Assembly (NCBI GenBank): GCA_020057015.1
Contig: JAGVGS010000042.1
Span: 1-24,402, forward strand
From: Candidatus Omnitrophota bacterium
GTDB taxonomy: Bacteria > Omnitrophota > Gorgyraeia > Aquiviventales > Aquiviventaceae
DNA length: 24,402 nucleotides
Reading direction: 5' to 3'
Of this stretch, positions 1-8,652 are shown in pieces; position 1 is the stretch's first letter; the number at the start of each line of letters is the position of its first letter. The notes beneath the pieces were generated by a model. The model ran no database searches, was not told the DNA's origin, and saw only the letters and a program-made list of their open reading frames with translations. The translations under genes and the position numbers were made by a program.

Positions 1-795
1 GTGCCGCCCGGGGCGCGCGTGGTGCTGGCTCCGGGGTTTGGCTGCCGCGCCTGCGGCGCGTGCCGCGCGGGCTGGGATAATCAGTGTTCCGACTATCGCA
101 TTCGGGGTGCTGCCGCGCCGGGCGGCTATGCCGAACTTACCCTGGCGGATGCGCGCGATGTGCTGCTCTTACCGGCCGCGGTCTCCTTCGAGACGGCCGC
201 CGCGTATCCGTTGGTGTTTCTCACGGCCTGGCACATGCTGGTGACGCGGGTGAATCTTAAAGCCGGCGAGACCGTGCTGATCCACGCTGCCGGCAGCGGA
301 GTGGGCCACGCCGCGCTGCGCATTGCCAAGCATCTGGGCGCGATCGTGTATGCCACGGTGGGTTCAACGGCTAAGGTGGCGAAGGCCCAGGCGCTCGGGG
401 CGGATGCGGTCATCAATTCCCAGGAAGAGGATGTGGAAGCCCGCGTCAAGACGCTGACCCAGCAGCGCGGAGTGGCGGTGGTTTTTGAGCACGTGGGCCC
501 GGCTACGTTTGAGCACAGCGTCCGGGTACTGGCCAAGGGCGGGCGGCTGGTCACGTGCGGGGCCACCAGCGGCCCGAGCGTGTCGCTGGACTTGCGCTAT
601 CTGTTCTCGCGGCAGCTTTCGCTGCTGGGCTGCATGATGGGCCGCCGTCCGGAGCTGGAGCAATTAAGTCCGTTGATTTTCAAGGGCCAGCTGCAGCCGG
701 TCATTGACACGGTGTTCCCGTTGCGCGAGGCCAAGCTCGCGCACGAGCGGATCGAACGGCGGGACGTGTTCGGGAAGTTTGTCTTGGTGCCTTGA
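1..795 (+). CDS. Zinc-type alcohol dehydrogenase / quinone oxidoreductase (MDR family), 5' end missing
   Basis: The reading frame is open from the first base, so the true start lies upstream; the GTG at base 1 is probably an internal valine. The visible 264 residues are the C-terminal three quarters of a medium-chain dehydrogenase/reductase. Residues 15-29 carry four cysteines in the pattern C-x2-C-x2-C-x7-C, the structural zinc lobe of zinc-containing members. A Rossmann NAD(P) site follows at about residues 95-106 (HAAGSGVGHAAL, GxGxxG type), then a typical GADAVIN segment and the C-terminal KLAHERIERRDVFGKFVL substrate-domain end. The family oxidises alcohols or reduces enones or quinones with NAD(P)H in the cytosol; the substrate cannot be read from the sequence. 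The next gene starts 10 bases after the stop, so the two are probably co-transcribed. Confidence 0.85.
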   Translation: MPPGARVVLAPGFGCRACGACRAGWDNQCSDYRIRGAAAPGGYAELTLADARDVLLLPAAVSFETAAAYPLVFLTAWHMLVTRVNLKAGETVLIHAAGSGVGHAALRIAKHLGAIVYATVGSTAKVAKAQALGADAVINSQEEDVEARVKTLTQQRGVAVVFEHVGPATFEHSVRVLAKGGRLVTCGATSGPSVSLDLRYLFSRQLSLLGCMMGRRPELEQLSPLIFKGQLQPVIDTVFPLREAKLAHERIERRDVFGKFVLVP

Positions 796-805
796 GGAAC
801 CCACG

Positions 806-1540
806 ATGAGACGCTGGAGTGGAGTGCTCTGCGGGATGTTGATCGCGGCCCTGGCGGCGATGCCGGCCGCGGCCCAAGAGGCCGATCCTGCGCAAGCGGC
901 CCTGGCCGAATGGGGTCGCCTCACCGGGGAGTACACGGCGCAGTATCAACAGGGTGAGTACGCGCAAGCCGCCAAAACGGCGCGCCAGGCGCTCGCAGTG
1001 GCGGAGTCGGCTTTTGGGCCGCAGGATGCGCGCACCGCGCAGGTGATAAATGACCTGGCCCGCCTGCTGGGCGAGCAGGGCCAGCCTGCCGCAGCGGAGC
1101 CGTTGGATCGGCAGGCGCTAAGCATTCGCGAGCAATTGACCCCTGCAGAGCCTGCCGCGGTAGTGCAGTCGCTGTTGAACCTCGCAGGGAGCTTGCAGCG
1201 CCTTGAGCGTCCGGCAGAGGCCGAGCCGCTCTTGGTGCGCGCGCTGGGGCTGCTCGAAGCGAACGTGCCGGCAGACCACCCGCAGGTGCTCAATGTGCTG
1301 GCAGACCTCGCCCTCTTGCGTATGGCGCAGCATCAGGAGGCCGCGGCTGAGCCGCTCTTCGCACGACTGGAAGCCCAGTTGCCGGCGCTGGCCAAGCTCG
1401 ATCAGGCCAAAGTGGCGGCTGTCTGGGGGCGCTATGCCGAATGCCTGCAAGCGCTCGGCCGCACCGAAGCGGCATCTGCCATCACGCAGCGCGCCGCCAG
1501 CCTGCGCGCGTTGTTGCAGTCCACCCAGGCCGTCCCCTGA
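806..1540 (+). CDS. Exported TPR-repeat protein
   Basis: I place the start at the ATG at 806 because it yields a clear signal peptide: MRR, a hydrophobic stretch from about residues 7-19, and an AAA cleavage site before Gln24. The open frame begins further upstream but that part overlaps the dehydrogenase. The mature protein (about 220 residues) is alanine- and leucine-rich and built of helical pairs with tetratricopeptide spacing, for example QGEYAQAAKTARQAL and QPAAAEPLDRQALSIREQL, resembling TPR_12 / kinesin-light-chain-like repeats (roughly residues 45-235, four to five units). TPR proteins are protein-binding scaffolds, here probably periplasmic; the partner is unknown. The stop overlaps the start of the next gene (TGATG), which suggests translational coupling. 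Confidence 0.75.
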   Translation: MRRWSGVLCGMLIAALAAMPAAAQEADPAQAALAEWGRLTGEYTAQYQQGEYAQAAKTARQALAVAESAFGPQDARTAQVINDLARLLGEQGQPAAAEPLDRQALSIREQLTPAEPAAVVQSLLNLAGSLQRLERPAEAEPLLVRALGLLEANVPADHPQVLNVLADLALLRMAQHQEAAAEPLFARLEAQLPALAKLDQAKVAAVWGRYAECLQALGRTEAASAITQRAASLRALLQSTQAVP

Positions 1541-2064
1541 TGCCGCGGCCCCGTGTGGCCATTCTCGTGGAAGATCTGTATCAAGACCTCGAGGTCTGGT
1601 ACCCGTATTACCGGCTGCAGGAGGCAGGTGGTGAGCCGCTCTTTGTCGGCACGGGCAGCAAGACTGAGTACAAGGGTAAGTATGGCTATCCGGTGACCGC
1701 GACGTGCCGCGCCGCCGATGTGCGCGCGACAGACCTGGCCGCCATTGTGGTGCCCGGCGGCTTTGCGCCGGATCTCTTGCGGCGCTCCCCTGCGGTGCTG
1801 CAGCTCGTCAAAGACATGGACCAGCAGGGCAAGGTCGTAGCGGCGATCTGCCATGCCGGCTGGGTGCTGGTCTCGGCCGGGATTTTGCGCGGCCGTACCG
1901 TGACCGGCTTCTCGGCCATCAAGGATGACCTGGTGAATGCCGGAGCAACCTATGTAGACCGCGACGTGGTGCGCGACGGCCACCTCATCACCTCCCGCCA
2001 GCCCGATGATCTGCCGGCCTTCATGCGCGCGATTCTCGAAGCCCTCGCCATCCCTTCCGCCTGA
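1540..2064 (+). CDS. DJ-1/PfpI family protein (class I glutamine amidotransferase-like)
   Basis: A 174-residue protein when started at the ATG at 1540, which overlaps the preceding stop by one base; an in-frame upstream ATG at 1441 would only add sequence inside the TPR gene. The fold markers are AILVEDLYQDLEVWYPYYRL at the N-terminus (the position of the acidic residue of the DJ-1/PfpI active site), VVPGGFAPDLLRR in the middle, and the nucleophile elbow AICHAGWVL with Cys104 followed by His105. The ending HLITSRQPDDLPAFMRAILEAL is typical of PfpI/YhbO-type members, which are described as stress-related deglycases, glyoxalases or proteases. The specific activity is not determined by sequence. 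It is probably co-transcribed with the genes upstream. Confidence 0.85.
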   Translation: MPRPRVAILVEDLYQDLEVWYPYYRLQEAGGEPLFVGTGSKTEYKGKYGYPVTATCRAADVRATDLAAIVVPGGFAPDLLRRSPAVLQLVKDMDQQGKVVAAICHAGWVLVSAGILRGRTVTGFSAIKDDLVNAGATYVDRDVVRDGHLITSRQPDDLPAFMRAILEALAIPSA

Positions 2065-2141
2065 GGCATGGCGCCCGCACTGACGGCGCTTCTTCCCGGA
2101 GCCTCCAGCTGGGCGTCCTGACCCGCGGTCGCCTGGCCGGC

Positions 2142-2813
2142 TTGGCCCTCGGCGTCCTGGCGGGGGCTGCGAGCGCCTTCGCGGCGATCGACACGACCCT
2201 TCTGGAGCAGCCCTGGCCGCGCGCCTCGCAGCGCACCTTTGAGATCGACAAGTACGCGGTGCAGTGGCGCCAGGCCCTGCCGCGAGAGCAGGGCATCTAT
2301 GCCGGCGTGCGGTTCACCGCGCCCTTAGGTCTGCAGGCCACGTGGGATTTGGCCCAGGATTATCGCGGCATGGGCCAGCAGACCCCTGGGGTGGACGCCG
2401 TGCGATTTATGGATGAGAGCCCCACCCGCCAGCTCATTGAGCTCGACGTGAGGGTGCTCTGGCGCAAACTGACCCTGCGTTTTGCTGTGGAACGGGAAGC
2501 GCCCCAGCGGCTGCGCTTTGCGCTGCTGGAGAGCCCCTTGGGCGCGTATTATGGCATCAGTACCTTTACGCCCACAGACACCGGCACCGTGGTGGACCTG
2601 GCGATTTACCTGAAGCCGGCCCGGCGGGTGCCGGCCCGGCTGTTGCTGGCGGTGGAGCGCCTCGCCATCCTGGGCGGCACGCGCGCATTCCTCAAAGCCT
2701 GCGAGCAGCAGCACAACGAGGAGCCAATCAAACGGCCCAGAGCGGATGTTCCCTTCGTTGAGGGGCTCCGCTCTCGCCGTTTTCGGTCCACTTCCGCTCG
2801 CCGCACCAGGTAA
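2142..2813 (+). CDS. Exported SRPBCC/START-like protein
   Basis: About 223 residues, with a hydrophobic N-terminus (LAGLALGVLAGAASAFAA) that looks like a signal peptide. The body (residues about 35-185) alternates short strands and ends in a long helix, with segments such as IYAGVRFTAPLGLQATWDLA, FMDESPTRQLIELDVRV and GTVVDLAIYLKPARRVPARL, which fit an SRPBCC (START-like) lipid- or ligand-binding domain; this is pattern recognition and not certain. The start is uncertain: the frame has only a TTG at 2142 (or CTG at 2118), whereas the one nearby ATG (2068) is in another frame and stops after 17 codons. The last about 30 residues are basic and unlike the family, so the natural end may have been lost by read-through near the island boundary. 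Confidence 0.5.
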   Translation: MALGVLAGAASAFAAIDTTLLEQPWPRASQRTFEIDKYAVQWRQALPREQGIYAGVRFTAPLGLQATWDLAQDYRGMGQQTPGVDAVRFMDESPTRQLIELDVRVLWRKLTLRFAVEREAPQRLRFALLESPLGAYYGISTFTPTDTGTVVDLAIYLKPARRVPARLLLAVERLAILGGTRAFLKACEQQHNEEPIKRPRADVPFVEGLRSRRFRSTSARRTR

Positions 2814-2840
2814 CTTATCCTTCGCGTCGCCTGTTGGCTC

Positions 2841-2849
2841 TGTTATAAT
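2841..2849 (+). promoter_or_regulatory. Extended -10 promoter for the HTH gene
   Basis: TGTTATAAT at 2841-2849 is a perfect TATAAT box preceded by TGn, the extended -10 form that works without a strong -35 box; no good -35 is visible 17 bases upstream. It lies 33 bases before the ATG of the HTH gene, which itself has a CCGGAGG ribosome-binding site at 2864-2870. Assignment is by motif only. Confidence 0.45.
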
Positions 2850-2881
2850 CTGTTCCAGCCCACCCGGAGGCCCCAGACACC

Positions 2882-3091
2882 ATGAAGCAGATCGAGACCC
2901 TGACACCCAACGAGATCGCGAAGATTCTCAGAATCCATCCCTTTACGGTCACCCGCTTGGCCCGCGAAGGCAAAATCCCTGCCTTCAAGGTCGGCGGCAT
3001 CTGGCGGTTTAGAAAAGACCAGTTTGAGCAGTGGATCGTCCAGCAGGAGCCGAAGCTGCTCAAACACGGCCGGCGCCGGGCAAGGCATTGA
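2882..3091 (+). CDS. Excisionase-family helix-turn-helix DNA-binding protein
   Basis: A 69-residue protein that is almost entirely one MerR-like winged HTH of the HTH_17 / excisionase type: LTPNEIAKILRIHPFTVTRLAREGKIPAFKVGGIWRFRKDQFEQWI (the family signature, here quoted in pieces: helix pair at about residues 7-30, wing KVGGIWRF at about 36-43, terminal helix to about 52). It ends in a basic tail. Such proteins act as small transcription regulators or recombination directionality factors. It is the first gene of the island, with its own extended -10 promoter. The 3' part of this gene (2981-3036) is repeated at 4597-4652 with about 86% identity, after the next gene. A role in regulating the type I operon is inference from position. 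Confidence 0.8.
   Translation: MKQIETLTPNEIAKILRIHPFTVTRLAREGKIPAFKVGGIWRFRKDQFEQWIVQQEPKLLKHGRRRARH
2981..3036 (+). repeat. Repeat copy 1: 3' half of HTH gene
   Basis: These 56 bases, inside the intact HTH gene, align without gaps to 4597-4652 with about 8 mismatches. Both encode FKVGGIWRFRKDQFE. The pair brackets the DUF4062-ATPase gene. Confidence 0.75.
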
Positions 3092-3116
3092 CCCATATGG
3101 AATCGGACCGCCCGAG

Positions 3117-3122
3117 TATAAT
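3117..3122 (+). promoter_or_regulatory. Possible -10 box upstream of the DUF4062 gene
   Basis: A perfect TATAAT sits 17 bases before the ATG at 3140. The nearest -35-like hexamer (TTGACC, 3088-3093) is 23 bases away, which is too far for a normal sigma-70 promoter, and there is no visible Shine-Dalgarno sequence before the ATG. A weak or near-leaderless promoter is possible. Confidence 0.25.
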
Positions 3123-3139
3123 GTGCAAATCTCATCGTC

Positions 3140-4492
3140 ATGAGTGAGCGTCTCTTCATCAGCAGCGTGCAAAAAGAGCTCGCCGAAGAGCGACGGGCGA
3201 TCGGCGACTTCGTGCGCGGCGATGCGCTGCTGCGGCGGTTCTTCGACGTGTTCCTGTTTGAAGACCTGCCGGCGTCGGATCGGCGGAGCGATGACGTTTA
3301 TCTCGATGAGGTCGGGCGCTGCGCCCTTTACGTCGGCTTGTTCGGCCAGGCCTACGGCGAGGAAGATGCCGGCGGCCTTTCTCCCACCGAGCGCGAGTTT
3401 GACCAGGCTACCGCGTTGGCCAAGCCGCGCCTGATCTTCGTGAAGGGCGCGGATGACGCAGGCCGCCACCCCAAGATGCGCGCGTTGATCAAGAAGGCGG
3501 GCGCGCAGTTGATCCGCCGCCGGTTCACCGGCATCGCTGAGCTCACCGGCGCGCTCTACGCGAGTCTTGTGGAGCACCTGGAGCGCACCGGCCGCCTGCG
3601 GACCAAGCCCTTTGACGCCGCCGCCTGTCCCGACGCCACGCTGGCCGACCTGTCTGACGACAAGGTGAAGTGGTTTCTTGGCCTGGCCCGCCGCGAGCGG
3701 CAATATCCGCTGCGCGAAGACACGCCAGCCGCCGAAGTCCTTGCCCACCTCAATCTGCTCGATGCCGGTCAGCCGAGCCATGCCGCCGTGGGCACGCGCG
3801 CTCTCGGGCCGCAGGCGCCGGTTGAATACGAACTGCCGCGCGAAGCCGTGGCCGAAGCCATCGTCAACGCCGTCGCCCACCGCGACTATGCCTCGGCGGG
3901 CGCGGTGCAGGTCTCCGTTTTTGCCGATCGCGTCGAAGTCTGGAACCCGGGCGTTCTGCCACCGCCGCTGACCCCCGAGCGGTTGCGCGTGCCCCATCGC
4001 TCAATCGCGCGCAATGCCCGGATCTGCGAGGCGCTGTTTCTCGCCCGCTACATCGAGAAGTATGGCACCGGCACGCTGATGATGATCCGCGAGAGCGTCC
4101 AGCATGCGCTGCCCGAGCCCGACTTCGAGCAACGCGCCGGCGAATTCGTGACGACCGTCTGGCGCGACTGGCTCACGGAGAGCGTGCTGGCGGCCGCCAA
4201 TCTCAACGAGCGCCAGCGCCGAGCCATCGGACACATCAAAGCCGCCAGCCGGATTACCAGCAAGGAGTATCAAGAACTGACCGGAGCGACACCCAGAACC
4301 ACCACGCGGGATCTGGATGCGTTGGTGGGCAAAGGGCTCCTTCGGAAGGTGGGAAAAACAGGGCGTGGCGCTCACTACGTGGTGCACGGTAAACCGGACA
4401 AGAATCGGACAAATCAGCCATCTGGTGTTGCGTCAAAAGGATCGTCATCAGTTCGTTCTCGTCGCGGTCGTAAGCAGAACAAGCGGACATGA
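3140..4492 (+). CDS. DUF4062 protein with Schlafen/RecG-like GHKL ATPase domain and winged helix, probably internally deleted
   Basis: A 450-residue protein. The N-terminus (about residues 3-130: RLFISSVQKELAEERRAI, then LYVGLFGQAYG and LSPTEREFDQA) is a DUF4062 domain, a TIR/NTPase-associated Rossmann-like module. It is followed by a remnant of the ATP-binding family often annotated as 'RecG-like putative transcriptional regulator' (FLGLARRERQYPLREDTP, LAHLNLLDAGQPSHAAV), then the HATPase_c_4 region (REAVAEAIVNAVAHRDY with H247; IEKYGTGTLMMI) and a C-terminal winged helix (about 365-420). Between Val217 and Gly218 about 55-60 residues normal for this family appear to be missing: in the relative at 12811-14223 the same interval (AAV to HRDY) is 89 residues, here 30. 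The frame stays open, so an in-frame deletion is inferred. The stop overlaps the next ORF (ATGA). Confidence 0.8.
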   Translation: MSERLFISSVQKELAEERRAIGDFVRGDALLRRFFDVFLFEDLPASDRRSDDVYLDEVGRCALYVGLFGQAYGEEDAGGLSPTEREFDQATALAKPRLIFVKGADDAGRHPKMRALIKKAGAQLIRRRFTGIAELTGALYASLVEHLERTGRLRTKPFDAAACPDATLADLSDDKVKWFLGLARRERQYPLREDTPAAEVLAHLNLLDAGQPSHAAVGTRALGPQAPVEYELPREAVAEAIVNAVAHRDYASAGAVQVSVFADRVEVWNPGVLPPPLTPERLRVPHRSIARNARICEALFLARYIEKYGTGTLMMIRESVQHALPEPDFEQRAGEFVTTVWRDWLTESVLAAANLNERQRRAIGHIKAASRITSKEYQELTGATPRTTTRDLDALVGKGLLRKVGKTGRGAHYVVHGKPDKNRTNQPSGVASKGSSSVRSRRGRKQNKRT

Positions 4493-4710
4493 CCGCTGAT
4501 CTCAAATCCTATCCCGCCTACAAGGATTCCGGCGTGCCGTGCCTGGCTCGCCGGGAGGATGCCATAATCGACGGCCTCAAGAAAAGGAAGCCCCTGGCCT
4601 TCAAAGTCGGCGGCATCTGGCGCTTCCGGAAGGATCAGTTTGAGCGGTGGATTGAGAGTAAGACGACTTCGATAAGGCGAGGGAAGACCCAGCGAGTGAC
4701 CCATGGATAA
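4489..4710 (+). pseudogene. Chimeric remnant: hsdS N-terminus joined to HTH-gene C-terminus
   Basis: This 73-codon ORF opens with MTADLKSYPAYKDSGVPCL, which matches the usual first residues of many type I specificity subunits (LKPYPAYKDSGVPWLG-type). After about 15 unrelated codons it continues as AFKVGGIWRFRKDQFERWIE, the C-terminal half of the excisionase-like protein at 2882-3091. The ATG overlaps the preceding stop (ATGA), the arrangement expected if the DUF4062 gene had once been directly followed by a full hsdS. The ORF ends 8 bases into hsdM. Neither half is complete, so I call it a recombination scar and not a functional gene. It may still be translated and feed ribosomes into hsdM. 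Confidence 0.65.
4597..4652 (+). repeat. Repeat copy 2: 3' half of HTH gene
   Basis: Second copy of the 56-base segment at 2981-3036, about 86% identical, most differences at third codon positions. It lies in the chimeric ORF just upstream of hsdM, so the two copies probably descend from different, diverged HTH genes and not from a fresh duplication. Confidence 0.75.
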
Positions 4711-6274
4711 GGCGAGAATTGCTACCAAGCGAGCACGAAAGAACAACCAGGCTGGAAATGGCGCCAACCTGGGGTTTGAAGAAAAACTCTGGCAGGCTGC
4801 CGATAAGATGCGGGGCCACATGGACCCGGGGGAGTACAAGCATGTGGCCTTGGGACTCGTGTTCCTTAAGTACATTTCGGATGCCTTCGAGCAGCGCCGA
4901 ACCGAACTCGCCAAAGAAAAAGGGGCGGATCCGGAGGATCGAGACGAATATTTGGCCGAGAATGTTTTCTGGGTGCCGAAGCAGGCCCGCTGGAAGAATC
5001 TTCAAGCCAACGCCAAGCAGCCGACCATCGGCAAGCTCCTCGATGACGCCATGGTGGCGATTGAGAAAGAGAACTCTTCACTCAAAGGTGTGCTCCCGAA
5101 AGACTACGCCAGGCCCACCTTGGACAAGCATCGCCTAGGTGAGCTCATTGACCTCATCGGCACAATTGGGCTAGGCGATAAAGACAGCCGTTCCAAGGAC
5201 ATCCTCGGGCGGGTCTATGAGTATTTCCTGAGCAAATTTGCCAGCGCTGAAGGCCGAAAAGGTGGGGAATTCTATACGCCCCGCTGTGTCGTACGGCTCC
5301 TCGTGGAGATGATCGAACCGTTCAAAGGCCGCGTGTACGATCCCTGCTGCGGCTCGAGCGGCATGTTTGTCCAAAGCGAAGAATTTATCCGGGCGCATGG
5401 TGGGCGGCTCGGCGACATCGCGATCTATGGCCAGGAATCGAATCCGACCACCTGGCGAATGGCCAAGATGAATCTGGCGATCCGTGGCATCGAAGCGAAC
5501 CTCGGCCCGCAGAACGCCGATACCTTCCATAACGATCTCCACAAAGACCTCAAGGCGGACTTCATCCTCGCCAATCCTCCGTTTAACGTAAGCGACTGGG
5601 GTGGTGAGCGGCTGCGCAACGATGTGCGCTGGAAATATGGGGTCCCGCCGATTGGCAACGCCAACTTTGCTTGGGTTCAGCACATGATCCATCATCTGGC
5701 TCCGAGTGGTATCACTGGGTTTGTCTTAGCCAACGGCTCCATGTCATCGAATCAATCCGGAGAAGGCGAAATCCGCAAGGCCATCATCGAAGCGGACCTG
5801 GTGGATTGCATGATCGCGCTCCCAGGACAGCTCTTCTACGGAGCCCTGATCCCTGCTTGCCTCTGGTTCCTCACTCGTAACAAGAAGAACGGCAAATTCC
5901 GTGACCGAAGCGGCCAGATGCTCTTCATTGATGCCCGGAAGCTGGGACACCTGGTGGATCGAACCCACCGAGACTTATCGGATGAGGAGATCGCCCGAAT
6001 CGCGAGCACCTACCACGCCTGGCGCGGTGAAAAGGACGCGGGCAAGTACGCAGACATGCCCGGCTTCTGTAAGAGCGCGACACTGGTAGAAATCCGCAAG
6101 CACGGTCATGTCCTCACCCCGGGACGCTACGTCGGGGCGGAGGCAGTCGAGGATGACGGCGAGCCGTTTGAGGAGAAAATGAAACAGCTCACCGGAACAC
6201 TGCGCGAGCAGCAGGCCGAAGCCGAGAAGTTAGATGCCGCGATTACCACTAATCTGAAAGCACTGGGGCTCTAG
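4703..6274 (+). CDS. hsdM: Type I restriction-modification DNA methyltransferase subunit HsdM
   Basis: A 523-residue N6-adenine methyltransferase of the class I SAM-dependent fold. The N-terminal helical HsdM_N domain (FEEKLWQAADKMRGHMDPGEYKHVALGLVFLKYISDAF, about residues 26-65, quoted by its extent) is followed by the catalytic part: GGEFYTP before motif I, motif I DPCCGSSGMF (Asp213-Phe222, binds S-adenosylmethionine) and motif IV NPPF at 291-294 (adenine binding and catalysis). The C-terminus ends in a coiled-coil-like helix (MKQLTGTLREQQAEAEKLDAAI). Length and order match the family. Two HsdM with one HsdS form the modification enzyme, and with HsdR the restriction complex. It overlaps the preceding chimeric ORF by 8 bases. 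A fic gene with separate control region lies between it and hsdS. Confidence 0.97.
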   Translation: MDKARIATKRARKNNQAGNGANLGFEEKLWQAADKMRGHMDPGEYKHVALGLVFLKYISDAFEQRRTELAKEKGADPEDRDEYLAENVFWVPKQARWKNLQANAKQPTIGKLLDDAMVAIEKENSSLKGVLPKDYARPTLDKHRLGELIDLIGTIGLGDKDSRSKDILGRVYEYFLSKFASAEGRKGGEFYTPRCVVRLLVEMIEPFKGRVYDPCCGSSGMFVQSEEFIRAHGGRLGDIAIYGQESNPTTWRMAKMNLAIRGIEANLGPQNADTFHNDLHKDLKADFILANPPFNVSDWGGERLRNDVRWKYGVPPIGNANFAWVQHMIHHLAPSGITGFVLANGSMSSNQSGEGEIRKAIIEADLVDCMIALPGQLFYGALIPACLWFLTRNKKNGKFRDRSGQMLFIDARKLGHLVDRTHRDLSDEEIARIASTYHAWRGEKDAGKYADMPGFCKSATLVEIRKHGHVLTPGRYVGAEAVEDDGEPFEEKMKQLTGTLREQQAEAEKLDAAITTNLKALGL

Positions 6275-6292
6275 ACAAAAAACTCAAAAAAG

Positions 6293-6340
6293 TTAGCAAG
6301 TGAGGGGTGACATGTATAAAAAAGTAAAAAAACTATACAT
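6293..6340 (+). promoter_or_regulatory. Promoter with overlapping palindromic operator upstream of fic
   Basis: The A-rich gap between hsdM and fic holds an exact 7-base inverted repeat, ATGTATA (6312-6318) and TATACAT (6334-6340), with arm centres 22 bases apart, that is about two helical turns. The left arm overlaps a good -10 box TATAAA (6315-6320), which has a -35-like TTAGCA (6293-6298) 16 bases upstream. A repressor dimer bound here would cover the -10 box and start of transcription. The Fic protein downstream carries a C-terminal winged helix, so autoregulation is a reasonable inference. Confidence 0.5.
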
Positions 6341-6358
6341 ATCGTCTCAGGTAAAGCG

Positions 6359-7444
6359 ATGACACAAGACTTTCGAGTTCATAACCTACCGCCAGAAGTA
6401 GACTTAGAAACTGTCAAAATCCTAAAGAAAGCGGCCCAAAGCCACAGATTTCTGGCGGAATTGAAGGGGGTTTCGGGTACGATTCCCAATGAGGCCATCT
6501 TAATCAATACGCTGGCGCTGCAAGAAGCCAAGGACAGCTCTGCCATTGAGAACATCATCACCACCCATGACGAGCTATTCCAGGAAGAACTCTTTGCAAA
6601 CATGGCGTCAAGCGCGGCAGCGAAAGAAGTCTGGAGGTATGCCGTTGCCCTGAAAAAAGGCTTTGCGCTGGTCAAGAAGACACAGCATCTCACCAATGCG
6701 CATATCTTGGAGATTCAGGCGGAACTGGAAGGTAACCGGGCCGGATTTCGCACGTTGCCAGGAACGGTATTAAAGAATCCGCGGACGGGTGAGATTGTCT
6801 ACACGCCGCCGCAGAATCCAGAAGAAGTCGTCAGGCTGATGGGCAACTTGGAACGATTCATCAACGACGATGAGATGTCGGCGCTCGATCCCTTGGTGAA
6901 AATGGTGGTGGCGCATTACCAGTTCGAAAGTATCCACCCGTTCTACGATGGAAACGGCCGGACGGGTCGCATCATCAACATCCTGTACCTGGTGCGGCAG
7001 GGGCTGCTCAACATCCCGGTGCTCTACCTGAGTCGGTACATCATTCAGAGAAAAAGCGAGTATTACCGCCTGTTGCAGGCCGTCCGCGATGACAATGCAT
7101 GGGAGGCGTGGGTGCTCTATATGCTCGACGGAGTCGAGCAGACCGCTCGCCAAACGATCGCCATTGTGCAGGGCATCGGGAAGGCCATGCTCGATTACAA
7201 GCACCGCATTCGAGATACGCACAGGTTTTACAGCCAGGACCTGATCAACAACCTGTTCCGTCATCCATACACGAAAATCGAATTCCTCGTAGCCGATTTG
7301 CGGGTGTCCAGGTTAACGGCCACAAAGTATCTGGACATCCTGTCGCGTGAAGGGTTCCTGCGCAAAAAGAAGATGGGGCGGTCCAATTACTATATCAACA
7401 CGGTTTTGTTTGACCTGCTGACCAAGGTGCCTGAAGTGCGGTAA
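6359..7444 (+). CDS. Fic-domain adenylyltransferase with N-terminal inhibitory motif and C-terminal winged helix
   Basis: A 361-residue Fic protein. The catalytic motif HPFYDGNGRTGR at residues 193-204 has the His, acidic residue, Gly-Asn-Gly and Arg needed to transfer AMP from ATP to a hydroxyl side chain of a target protein. An inhibitory motif of the [S/T]xxxE[G/N] form, SSAIEN at residues 60-65, precedes the Fic core, so it belongs to the N-terminally self-inhibited class (class II), with Glu64 expected to block ATP binding. Residues about 290-355 (FRHPYTKIEFLVADLRVSRLTATKYLDIL) form a winged helix. It lies between hsdM and hsdS, a place where Fic and death-on-curing genes are often carried in type I loci. 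The target is unknown. The ATG at 6359 has no strong ribosome-binding site. Confidence 0.93.
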   Translation: MTQDFRVHNLPPEVDLETVKILKKAAQSHRFLAELKGVSGTIPNEAILINTLALQEAKDSSAIENIITTHDELFQEELFANMASSAAAKEVWRYAVALKKGFALVKKTQHLTNAHILEIQAELEGNRAGFRTLPGTVLKNPRTGEIVYTPPQNPEEVVRLMGNLERFINDDEMSALDPLVKMVVAHYQFESIHPFYDGNGRTGRIINILYLVRQGLLNIPVLYLSRYIIQRKSEYYRLLQAVRDDNAWEAWVLYMLDGVEQTARQTIAIVQGIGKAMLDYKHRIRDTHRFYSQDLINNLFRHPYTKIEFLVADLRVSRLTATKYLDILSREGFLRKKKMGRSNYYINTVLFDLLTKVPEVR

Positions 7445-7472
7445 AGGTAGGATGCTTTCCCCGATTCCTACA

Positions 7473-8648
<1,176 letters not shown>

Positions 8649-8652
<4 letters not shown>

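Noticed and set aside
2843..3997. 384-codon minus-strand open frame
   Set aside because: It spans the HTH gene, the intergenic gap and the DUF4062 gene on the opposite strand; both plus-strand genes have clear domains.
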